In this document: positions 41,354-49,434 of the stretch, piece after piece
Layout of the letters: each line of letters begins with the position of its first letter
Position numbering within the stretch: position 1 is the first letter of the stretch
Origin: Clostridia bacterium
GTDB taxonomy: Bacteria; Bacillota; Clostridia; Oscillospirales; CAG-272
Reading direction: 5' to 3'
DNA: 64,000 nucleotides
Assembly (NCBI GenBank): GCA_900763885.1
Contig: CAAFLY010000061.1
Location: forward strand, 11,839-75,838
Notes under the pieces: model-generated
Seen by the model: only the letters and a program-made list of their open reading frames with translations
Told to the model about the DNA's origin: nothing
The model's database searches: none
Translations under genes and position numbers: made by a program

Positions 41354-43792
41354 ATGAACGGAACATCCCGCAGAGCATGGGTCAAGAACGCCGCGATCGT
41401 TTTTCTGATCGTACTGCTGCTGCTCACCTTCTTTTCCAACACGATTCTGAACTATTCGCTGCCGGAGGTATCGGTGCAGTACGCAAGCTACGACAGCATC
41501 ACGAACGCCATCAAGGTATCCGGCACCGTCAAGGCGAACGAGAGCTATGTCGTGACCTATGACGAAGCGGACAAGGACAGCAACACGACGGAGGTGGGTC
41601 AGACGCGCAAGATCGTGTCCGTATACGTCAAGCAGGGCACGGTGGTTGCCATCGGCGATCCCATCATCGCACTGAAGGGCGGCGCGACCAAGGAGCTGGA
41701 GGAAGCGGAAAAGAGCCTGCGCGATCTGGAAAAGCAGTATGCGCTGGACAAGATCACGGACACCATCAACGATCTGACCTCCGACAAGAGCAAAACGGAG
41801 AACGAGCGCACGCTGGCGGACTACTATAAGCAGCTTAGCAACAAAAAGGAGCTGTACAGCAAGCTCCTTGCCGGTACCGATCCGACCGAGACCCTGAAGG
41901 CGCAGAAGAAGGCGCAGGAAAAGGAAATCGCCGCGATCCAGAAGCAGATCGACGAGATCAACACGCGCATTACGGAGATCAAGGGCAAGATCAGCGCCGC
42001 CGAGGGCAATATCGTGGAGGATTACTCCGGCAAGTCCCTGGCCGAGCGGTACAACGCTGCCAAGCAGAACTATGAGGTGCTGCAGGGAGAATACGATACG
42101 CTGACGGCGCGGGTGAAGGAGCTGAAAGGCAATTCGGAGAATCTGTCTGAAGTTTCCGAGGAGGTCAAAAAGGCGTATGCGATCAGTCAAGAAATCGACA
42201 AGCTGAATGAGACGATTGCTGATTTAAGGTTACAGTTAAAGAGACTTCTGGAGGACAATGGTATCAGTCAGGAAGAACTCAATGATAAACAAAAAGCGTA
42301 CGAACGTGCAAAAGCCGAATATGACGCTTTTATTGCCAACACAAACAATTGTTACACATTGTATTTAGGCGAACTTGAGAATAGAGATAGACTACAACGG
42401 GCATATGATGAAGCTGTTGCGGAATTCGAACATCATAAAAATTGTGAAAATGAAAACGATCATAATCTGGATGAGTTAAATGAAAAAGTAATAAATGCCA
42501 AAGCTGATCTTGACGGTGTATCGACAGAATACATCGAGAGGTACGAAAAGATAAATTCAGAATATGAAAGTGCTAAGAAAAAGTATGAGGATGCAAAAAA
42601 TGGCTCATATTCAGATAACACGTCTGTAAAAAGACAGATTGAGGATTTGAATAAACAAATTGCAACTGCTCAAGAACAGATTTCACAAGACTATGAAAAA
42701 CTCAAAATTCTTGGAATGCCTAAGATCGATGACCTCACCGATTATTACATCAACAACCAAGACGAAAGCACGAAAAAGGAATACAACAAATTAAAAGCGC
42801 AGCTGGATGAGATCACCACCGATTACGAAAAGGCGAAGACGGAGTATGAATCGCTCCAAAAGCAGATGAACAGCACCGGGACCATCTCGGACAACAAGGC
42901 GCTGCTTGAGACCTTTACACGCGACCTCCAGTCCTATACCGACAAAAAGGAAGCCGCGGACGAGATCCTGAAGGACATCGAGGAGGATCTCCAGGCCGCG
43001 CAGACCGAGAACAACAAGAAGCCGGAGGAGGTCGAGAACGAGATCACCAAGCTGCAGAACGACATCACCACGCTCGAGAAGCAGATGAAGATCGACTCCG
43101 CCACCGAAAGCAAGAACGACGTGGAGTCGAAATACACCCGCGAGGATCAGGTCAAGCAGATCGAGGAGCTGAAGAAAAAGATCGAGACGATCAAGGCAGC
43201 CCCCGAGGAAACGCTCGTCACCGCCCCTATCGCCGGCAAGATCGTCTCCATCGATTTCGTACCGGGCAACTCCATCACAAGCGGCGCGGAGGTGGCGCGG
43301 ATCGAGGTCGCGGACAAGGGCTACATATGCGAGGTCTCCATGACCACCGAGCAGGCGCGCAAGGTACAGATCGGCGCGGAATGCTCCATCGTCAACTCGT
43401 GGTGGTACAGCGACGTCAAGGCAAGCGTGTCCCAGATCCGCAGCGATCCGCAGAGCCAGGGACAGAAGAAGATCGTCGTGATCACCGTAACGGGCGACGT
43501 ATCCGAGGGACAGACCCTCAACTTCTCCATCGGCGACCGCAGCCAGTCCTACGAATCCGTCCTGCCGAAAACCGCGCTCCGTGAGGATAAGGAGGGCAAG
43601 TTCGTCCTTGTCGTGGAATCGAAGTCCACGCCGCTCGGTGTGCGCTATAAGGCGGTCCGCTACAATGTAGAGGTCGTCGCGTCCGACGATACCAAGTGCG
43701 CGGTATCCGGTCTCTACGGCAACGAATCCATCATCACCACCTCCACCTCCCCGATCAGCGACGGACAGCAGGTTCGTCTGGCGGAGAAGTAA
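41354..43792 (+). CDS. HlyD-like adaptor with giant coiled coil, 812 aa
   Basis: One N-terminal transmembrane helix (residues 12-32), then a half biotinyl-lipoyl motif (IKVSGTVKANESYVVTYDEADK, VYVKQGTVVAIGDPIIAL), then a coiled coil of about 500 residues. The lipoyl half is then completed (ETLVTAPIAGKIVSIDFVPGNSITSGAEVARIE) and a beta-barrel plus C-terminal domain follow. This is the layout of membrane-fusion/periplasmic adaptor proteins of efflux pumps and MacA, but with an extremely long hairpin. CGGAGG precedes the ATG. It sits between importer permeases and a MacB-like protein. Bases about 42190-42790 are AT-rich with different codon choice. Confidence 0.85.
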   Translation: MNGTSRRAWVKNAAIVFLIVLLLLTFFSNTILNYSLPEVSVQYASYDSITNAIKVSGTVKANESYVVTYDEADKDSNTTEVGQTRKIVSVYVKQGTVVAIGDPIIALKGGATKELEEAEKSLRDLEKQYALDKITDTINDLTSDKSKTENERTLADYYKQLSNKKELYSKLLAGTDPTETLKAQKKAQEKEIAAIQKQIDEINTRITEIKGKISAAEGNIVEDYSGKSLAERYNAAKQNYEVLQGEYDTLTARVKELKGNSENLSEVSEEVKKAYAISQEIDKLNETIADLRLQLKRLLEDNGISQEELNDKQKAYERAKAEYDAFIANTNNCYTLYLGELENRDRLQRAYDEAVAEFEHHKNCENENDHNLDELNEKVINAKADLDGVSTEYIERYEKINSEYESAKKKYEDAKNGSYSDNTSVKRQIEDLNKQIATAQEQISQDYEKLKILGMPKIDDLTDYYINNQDESTKKEYNKLKAQLDEITTDYEKAKTEYESLQKQMNSTGTISDNKALLETFTRDLQSYTDKKEAADEILKDIEEDLQAAQTENNKKPEEVENEITKLQNDITTLEKQMKIDSATESKNDVESKYTREDQVKQIEELKKKIETIKAAPEETLVTAPIAGKIVSIDFVPGNSITSGAEVARIEVADKGYICEVSMTTEQARKVQIGAECSIVNSWWYSDVKASVSQIRSDPQSQGQKKIVVITVTGDVSEGQTLNFSIGDRSQSYESVLPKTALREDKEGKFVLVVESKSTPLGVRYKAVRYNVEVVASDDTKCAVSGLYGNESIITTSTSPISDGQQVRLAEK

Positions 43793-43810
43793 GAGCCGGG
43801 AGAGACGGAC

Positions 43811-44932
43811 ATGAAAATGAAAATCTCCCGAAAATGGATAACGGCGGCGGTGATCTGCGCGGCGGTGATGCTTGTATTCCTGGCGTTCGCCGGGATCTGC
43901 GAGATGATCTCGCGCGGCATGACGGCGGACATCAAGGAGCTGGACGCCGGAGCCCGCTGGACCAGCGACGGTTCACCCTACGCCACGATCGCCCTGTACA
44001 CCGATACGGCGACGGCATTCGACCGCAGCACCGTCGAGAGATACGCCTACGCCATCACAAACGCGCTGCTCACCGCGTCCATCGATTCCCCGGAGGGCGG
44101 CAGCATATGGACCTATTCGTACTACGGAGAGCAATCCACAAGCGTCACCGGCCCCAAGGGCTCCTCCGCGGCGGAGATGCAGTTTGTCGGCGGCAGCTAC
44201 TTCACGTTCCATCCGCTGCGCTTCCTCTACGGCGCGCCGTTTTCCTACGATTCCACCCTGCCCGACGGCGTGGTGATCGACGAGGATTTGGCGTGGCGTG
44301 TGTTCGGTGCCATCGACGTGATCGGCATGGAGCTGACCTGGAACGGCCGCTCGTTCACGGTCTGCGGCATCGTACAAAAGGAACGGGACACCGAGGCATA
44401 CAAGAAGGCGTACGGCAGCACCGGACGGATCTACATGAGCTACTACGGCTACGAAATGGCGGGCGGCGACACCCAGTCGATCACGGCGTTTGAGGCGACG
44501 ATCCCGAACGCGGTCAAATCCTTTGCGATCAACCTCTTCAAGGGCGCCGTCACCGTCAACGAGGACACGATGGTGCTCTACGAAAACTCCGACCGCTACT
44601 CCTTTGCCAATCGGTTCAAGCGCATCAAAACGCTGCCGTATCAGGGAATGCGCACGGAGCGGATCATCTATCCGTATTACGAAAACGAGCTGTGCGTCCT
44701 CGACTTTGAAACCGGGATCTGGATGGTTGTCGAGGTCGTCATGCTCGGCATTGCCGCCGTCGGACTGATTGGCGCGATCTTCTGCGTGTCACACAGCGGA
44801 TTCTCACCGACAATACTCGTGAAAAACGGGTTCCGGAAGGCGGAGGACGCGTTCGACAGGAAACGGGAAGCACGCTGGAAGAAGAAAAACAAAGGCAAAA
44901 ATCTACCGCCCGATCCGCTCGCAGGACTGTAG
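43811..44932 (+). CDS. MacB-like extracellular-domain membrane protein, 373 aa
   Basis: Transmembrane segment at residues 10-32, an extracellular domain of about 260 residues, and a second span near 318-340 (MVVEVVMLGIAAVGLIGAIF) followed by a basic tail. The extracellular part resembles the MacB periplasmic core domain: FVGGSYFTFHPLRFLYGAPFSYDSTLPDGVVIDEDLAWRVFGAIDVIGMELTWNGRSFTVCGIV. Full FtsX/MacB permeases have four spans and pair with an ATPase; here two FtsX-type helices appear to be missing. Starts 18 bases after the HlyD-like gene with GGGAGAG, so both proteins probably act together at the surface. Confidence 0.7.
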   Translation: MKMKISRKWITAAVICAAVMLVFLAFAGICEMISRGMTADIKELDAGARWTSDGSPYATIALYTDTATAFDRSTVERYAYAITNALLTASIDSPEGGSIWTYSYYGEQSTSVTGPKGSSAAEMQFVGGSYFTFHPLRFLYGAPFSYDSTLPDGVVIDEDLAWRVFGAIDVIGMELTWNGRSFTVCGIVQKERDTEAYKKAYGSTGRIYMSYYGYEMAGGDTQSITAFEATIPNAVKSFAINLFKGAVTVNEDTMVLYENSDRYSFANRFKRIKTLPYQGMRTERIIYPYYENELCVLDFETGIWMVVEVVMLGIAAVGLIGAIFCVSHSGFSPTILVKNGFRKAEDAFDRKREARWKKKNKGKNLPPDPLAGL

Positions 44933-44955
44933 GGCACGGATTTGCATTGGGAACA

Positions 44956-45001
44956 GCAGGGAAATTTCACGTGTATAAGCGTATGCGCGGAACTTTCCTG
45001 C
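44956..45001 (+). other. Hairpin between the MacB-like and solute-binding genes
   Basis: GCAGGGAAA pairs with TTTCCTGC across a 28-base loop region, with no T-tract. It could stabilise or partly separate the downstream message. Confidence 0.4.
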
Positions 45002-45057
45002 GTTTCCGTCGTCTAAGAGCATAGAAAGCAGACAGCACTCATAAGGAGGAAAATCCT

Positions 45058-47637
45058 ATGCAAAAAAAGAAAATACTCTCTCTGGCACTGGCAGCCGCGG
45101 CGATCATCGGTTCCACCGGACTGGTCGGATGCGGGAAAAAGAACACCGGACCGGTCTATTCCCGCCGTACCAACGTCTATAAAACGGTCGAGCTGACCGG
45201 TCCCCAAAAGGCGCGCTGGATCGATCAGGCATTCTGCACCGGCGACTCTATGGTCATGCTCTACACGGAATACATCGACAATAGCGGGGACACTGCCTTT
45301 GCGGATGAAGTCGCGTCTGTCGCGAGGGTGAGCGAGGAGACCGCTGTCGAGGAAACCGAAGCCGCCACCGACGAGGTCCCCGCAGAGGACGGAGAGGTGA
45401 CAGACGCAAACGGCGATGGGATCCCGGACGGCGAGGTGCCCGAGGCAAACAGCACGGATGACGCGCCTACGGAGGAAACCGCGAGCGAGGCGACGCTTGA
45501 ACCGGAGACCATGCCGACCACCAAAAGGTGGCTCTATTCCGTCAAGCTCGACGGCTCCAGCTCCTCGGAGATTGAGCTGAACCTCGGCTTGAACGAAGAC
45601 AACGGCTACTTCAATTCGATCTTCAAGGGACCGGAGGGGACGATCTATATCTCTTATCAGAACTGGATCTACACCGACACCGAGTCCTACGCGCAGGTTA
45701 TGCTCTACAACGTCGATTTCACAACGGGCGAAATGAAGGGCGATCCGATCGACCTGACCGCCGCCATAGAATCCGCGGGCTACAACAAGAGCGAAACGTA
45801 TATCAACACCATCGATTACAACGGCTCCGAGCTCCTGCTGACCATAGACGGCAACATCCTGCTGTGCGACGACAAGGGCAATTTCCAGAAAAAGCTCGAA
45901 ACGGATGCAAGCTGGATCAGCACCATGCTCTACGATGAGAATGAGATATACTACATAACCTATGTGGACGGCAAGGGACAGCAGCTTTTCGCTGTCGATA
46001 AGACCACCGGGCAGGGATCGAACATCACCACCGATACGCTGAACAACGCGATCGCAAACGGCGGCAGTCTCATGGGCTACGCGAACGGCAAATTCTACTT
46101 CAATTCACAGACCGGCGTGACCACGTGGGAGCGCGCGACCGACACCGCGACGGAGATCCTCAACTACATCAACTCCGACATCGACCGCTCCGTGGTGAAC
46201 AATCTGTATCTCCTCCCGGACGGCAGATTCGCATACTACGGTACCGACTACAGCAGCAAAACAAACAAAACCCTCATCGGCGTGCTGGAGAGGATCCCGG
46301 ACGAGCAGATGCAGGATGAGGTCATCCTCACGCTTGCCTGTACCTACACGGACTACTATCTGCGCAAGCTCATCATCCGCTACAACAAGCAGAACACCGG
46401 CGTGCGCATCTCCGTCAAGGACTACTCAAGCTATAACAACGAAGGGAACAACTGGAACGGCGCGGCGACCCAGCTCGGCAACGACATCACCGTCGGCAAC
46501 GTTCCGGACATTCTCGTGCTGGATTCCTCTCTCCCGGTCGAATCCTACTATAAGAAGGGCGTGTTCGCCGATCTGTATCCGTTCATCGACAGCGAGGAGA
46601 ACGGCATCGACCGCTCGGATCTGATGGAGAATCTCCTGAAGGCATGCGAGCTCAACGGCAAGCTCTACTCCATCATCACCAGCTACTATTTCCAGACCCT
46701 TGTCGCAAAGTCCGATTTTGTCGGCACGAAGCCCGGCTGGACGATTCGGGAAATGCTCGACGCCATCGCGAAAATGCCGGAGGGCATGGTGGCATTCAGC
46801 TACGATTTCGACCGCTCGTCCCTGCAGGATATGCTGCTCTCCGCCTGCATGGGTTCCTTCGTGAATTATGAAACGGGCGAAACGAGCTTCAACAGTCAGG
46901 ATTTCATCGATCTCATCGAATTCTTGAAATCCTGCCCGGAAAAGAGCATCCAGAACGCGTATTACGATAACATCGATTACGACAACTACGACGCCCAGGC
47001 GGAGCAGGAGTGGTACAACGAGTACGAAATGCGCTTCTTCAAGAATAAGGCTCTCTTCATGAACGCCTACGTCAGCTCCTTTGACGCGTTTACGTACACC
47101 ATGCAGCAGTTTGGCGGCAACGCGACGCTGATCGGCTATCCGACAACCGATGAAAACTCCAGCGGTGCGGTGGTCTATCCGAACATGGAGCTTGGCATCT
47201 GCGCGGCGTCCAAAAACACATCGAGCGCATGGCAGTTCCTCAAGTATCTCTTGACCGACGAGCAGTACGCGAAGGACAACTACTCCTTCACCATCTCGAA
47301 GAAGAACATGCAGGCGAAGCTCGACCAGACCAATCAGGACGCGGAGCAGAACGGCGGCAACGAATGGACGGATGAGGACTGGAAGTGGTACGAGGACAAC
47401 TACAGCGAGGAATATGTGAACTATCTGAAGAGTTCCCGGATGAAGTATACGCCGGAGCTGGGCCAGAAGGTCATGGACATCGTAAGCACCGCGACCACAG
47501 TCGTCCGCTATGACAAAAAGCTCACCGAGATCATTAATGAGGAGCTGAGCAGCTTCTACGGCGGCACCAAATCCGCGGCGGACACAGCAGGCATTATCGA
47601 CAGCCGTGCGAAGATCTATATCTCCGAAAACAGCTGA
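45058..47637 (+). CDS. Oversized ABC solute-binding lipoprotein with N-terminal sensor-like domain, 859 aa
   Basis: Lipobox LVGC (Cys25). Residues 80-160 form an acidic Glu/Thr/Ala linker that includes DANGDGIPDGE, a calcium-loop-like segment. Residues about 160-430 are beta-propeller-like repeats (GPEGTIYISYQNW, GSELLLTIDGNILLCDDKGN, NEIYYITYVDGKGQQLFAVDK). Residues about 430-859 are a family 1 solute-binding fold (LACTYTDYYLRKLIIRYNKQNTG, VPDILVLDSS, YKKGVFADLYPFIDSE). Ordinary sugar-binding lipoproteins have about 430 residues. It is the last gene of the 39292 run; AAGGAGG precedes the ATG. It probably captures the sugar for the two permeases. Confidence 0.85.
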   Translation: MQKKKILSLALAAAAIIGSTGLVGCGKKNTGPVYSRRTNVYKTVELTGPQKARWIDQAFCTGDSMVMLYTEYIDNSGDTAFADEVASVARVSEETAVEETEAATDEVPAEDGEVTDANGDGIPDGEVPEANSTDDAPTEETASEATLEPETMPTTKRWLYSVKLDGSSSSEIELNLGLNEDNGYFNSIFKGPEGTIYISYQNWIYTDTESYAQVMLYNVDFTTGEMKGDPIDLTAAIESAGYNKSETYINTIDYNGSELLLTIDGNILLCDDKGNFQKKLETDASWISTMLYDENEIYYITYVDGKGQQLFAVDKTTGQGSNITTDTLNNAIANGGSLMGYANGKFYFNSQTGVTTWERATDTATEILNYINSDIDRSVVNNLYLLPDGRFAYYGTDYSSKTNKTLIGVLERIPDEQMQDEVILTLACTYTDYYLRKLIIRYNKQNTGVRISVKDYSSYNNEGNNWNGAATQLGNDITVGNVPDILVLDSSLPVESYYKKGVFADLYPFIDSEENGIDRSDLMENLLKACELNGKLYSIITSYYFQTLVAKSDFVGTKPGWTIREMLDAIAKMPEGMVAFSYDFDRSSLQDMLLSACMGSFVNYETGETSFNSQDFIDLIEFLKSCPEKSIQNAYYDNIDYDNYDAQAEQEWYNEYEMRFFKNKALFMNAYVSSFDAFTYTMQQFGGNATLIGYPTTDENSSGAVVYPNMELGICAASKNTSSAWQFLKYLLTDEQYAKDNYSFTISKKNMQAKLDQTNQDAEQNGGNEWTDEDWKWYEDNYSEEYVNYLKSSRMKYTPELGQKVMDIVSTATTVVRYDKKLTEIINEELSSFYGGTKSAADTAGIIDSRAKIYISENS

Positions 47638-47667
47638 CCGACGAATCAAACACCACAATCGAAAACC

Positions 47668-47712
47668 GTGGGGAAACTTTTCACGAAAGAGAGGCTTCCC
47701 CACCTCGTTTTC
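47668..47712 (+). terminator. Probable terminator after the solute-binding gene
   Basis: GTGGGGAA (47668-47675) pairs with TTCCCCAC (47696-47703), followed by CTCGTTTTCC. The T-tract is short. Confidence 0.5.
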
Positions 47713-47746
47713 CCCTCACATCATTCTGGATTGGAGACAACACGTC

Positions 47747-48352
47747 ATGCGCAAAGCCATCTGCAACAGCATCGCCGCGGGAATTTTCATCGGAATCGGC
47801 GGCAGCGTATTCTTAGCCATCGAAAATAAGATCGCAGGCGCGGTATTTTTTACGGTAGCCCTGCTCTGCATCTGCCAGCTTGAGCTCTTGCTCTACACCG
47901 GGAAGATTGGATTTTTAGCGTTCGATCACAGCAAACCGGAGATCATCACCACCGCGGTCTGCCTTGCCGGGAACTGTATCGGCACGGGACTGGCGGGTGC
48001 GGCGATCCGGTATTGCCGTCCGCAGGTGATCGACCGCGCGGTCACAATGATGGAGGACAAGCTCGCCATACCGCTCGGCAGGACATTCTTCACCGCTCTG
48101 TTCTGCGGGATCCTCATGTACGCCGCCGTGCGCATTTATCGGGAAAAGCAGTCGCTCTCCGGGATCCTCTTCTGCGTCCCCGTGTTCATCCTCGCCGGCT
48201 TTGAGCACTCCATCGCCGATATGTTCTACGCGTGGACGGCACTTGTGGGCGGTGCGCGTACGGTGCTGTTTCTGGCGGTCGTAGTCCTCGGCAACACGGT
48301 GGGCGGACTGCTGGTGCCGGTGCTCAAACGAATCGCCGGTGATAAGGCGTAA
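47747..48352 (+). CDS. Formate/nitrite transporter (FNT) family protein, short form, 201 aa
   Basis: Six hydrophobic spans with Gly-rich helices, as in FocA/NirC channels for small monovalent anions. Segments: AAGIFIGIGGSVFLAI, GAVFFTVALLCICQLELLLYTGKIG (the L-x-L-x-x-TG broken helix), FTALFCGILMYAAV and FVLAGFEHSIADMFY-like FILAGFEHSIADMFY, which carries the conserved His of the pore. It is about 60 residues shorter than typical family members (about 260), mainly in loops and ends. The exact anion is unknown. TTGGAG lies ten bases before the ATG. Confidence 0.85.
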   Translation: MRKAICNSIAAGIFIGIGGSVFLAIENKIAGAVFFTVALLCICQLELLLYTGKIGFLAFDHSKPEIITTAVCLAGNCIGTGLAGAAIRYCRPQVIDRAVTMMEDKLAIPLGRTFFTALFCGILMYAAVRIYREKQSLSGILFCVPVFILAGFEHSIADMFYAWTALVGGARTVLFLAVVVLGNTVGGLLVPVLKRIAGDKA

Positions 48353-48455
48353 ATGGAGGCGAAACCAGAGAAACAGTAATAAAAATTCCATAATGCGCAG
48401 AGAATGTATTGCAAAACGACCGTATTCGACGCCGTCTTTCTGCGTCTCCCATGCC

Positions 48456-48488
48456 GCCGTTCATTCCTCTATGCAGGGAATGAACGGC
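48456..48488. repeat. Perfect 12-base inverted repeat after the FNT gene
   Basis: GCCGTTCATTCC (48456-48467) pairs with GGAATGAACGGC (48477-48488) over a nine-base loop. No T-tract follows, so it may be a weak terminator or a message-stabilising hairpin. Confidence 0.6.
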
Positions 48489-48558
48489 GATATTTCAATA
48501 TTTGGAAAATTTTATCGCAGAAAAGTGAAGAAAAAGCAGAAATGTGCTGAAAATCGAT

Positions 48559-48588
48559 TTGACAGTAGTGCAAACGGTATGCTATAAT
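48559..48588 (+). promoter_or_regulatory. Promoter of the second EEP-family gene
   Basis: TTGACA at 48559-48564, 18-base spacer, TATAAT at 48583-48588 with TGC extended -10. Confidence 0.85.
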
Positions 48589-48635
48589 AGGAACATGGCA
48601 AAAATCACAAAAAACCATTCTCACAGGGAGGCAAT

Positions 48636-49424
48636 ATGGCAAATATTCGTGTTTTCACATTCAATATGCGAACCGACGCGCCCTCCGATGGCGTCAACTG
48701 GTTCTCCGGCGAACGTTCTGCGTATATCGGCAAGACGTTTCCGAAATATCGCGCGGACATTATCGGCTGTCAGGAAACCACACCATGTATGCGCCAGTGG
48801 CTGATCGATCACTTCCATGAATACGAGGTCTGTGGCCTGGGCAGAGAAGCGGATTTGCAGGGAGAGAGCAACGTTGTGTGCTTCAGACGGGAGAAGTTCG
48901 ATTTGGTGACACTGGATCAGTTCTGGCTTTCGGATACGCCGCACGTGCCAGGCTCCCGGTTTCACACCGATCAAAGCGAATGTCCGCGCATCTGTATGGC
49001 ACTGACGCTGCGCAGCAAAAAAAACGGCAGGCTTTTCCGGTATTACAACACCCATCTTGACCATGCCGGAGAGCTGGCGCAGGCACAGGGTATGTCGCTG
49101 ATCCTGGAACGGATGACGCGAGATTATGGCGCATGGCAGCTTCCGGTGATTTTGACAGGAGATCTGAACATTACGCCGGCATCCAAAACGTACCGTTCTC
49201 TCGTCGAATTTACTGGTTGCGGCACACCGCTTCGGGATTTGACAACGGAGGTCGGTCCCACACTGCACGACTATATGCCGGAGACGGTGCATGAAAAGAT
49301 CGACTACATTTTCACCAATCTTCCGCACGATCCGTCAAAGACAGTGAAGGCAACAGATCATGACGATGCCGGACACTACCTCTCGGATCACTATCCGGTA
49401 GGTGCGGAAATCCTGCTGGATTGA
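48636..49424 (+). CDS. Endonuclease/exonuclease/phosphatase family protein, 262 aa (copy 2)
   Basis: Same fold and motif order as the 10174 gene: MANIRVFTFNMRTDAPSDG, CQETTPCMRQW, YYNTHLDHAG, VILTGDLNITPAS and LSDHYPVGAE. Large parts are identical, so the two are paralogues from one duplication. Codon choice here is a little less GC-rich than in copy 1. It is followed after ten bases by an orphan solute-binding lipoprotein gene, suggesting that the phosphoesterase may act on a compound captured or released by that protein. AGGGAGG precedes the ATG. Confidence 0.88.
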   Translation: MANIRVFTFNMRTDAPSDGVNWFSGERSAYIGKTFPKYRADIIGCQETTPCMRQWLIDHFHEYEVCGLGREADLQGESNVVCFRREKFDLVTLDQFWLSDTPHVPGSRFHTDQSECPRICMALTLRSKKNGRLFRYYNTHLDHAGELAQAQGMSLILERMTRDYGAWQLPVILTGDLNITPASKTYRSLVEFTGCGTPLRDLTTEVGPTLHDYMPETVHEKIDYIFTNLPHDPSKTVKATDHDDAGHYLSDHYPVGAEILLD

Positions 49425-49434
49425 GGAGATTGCC

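Noticed and set aside
40287..44932. Complete MacAB-type efflux pump
   Set aside because: There is no MacB ATPase domain and the MacB-like protein has only two predicted spans, so a classical pump is not supported.
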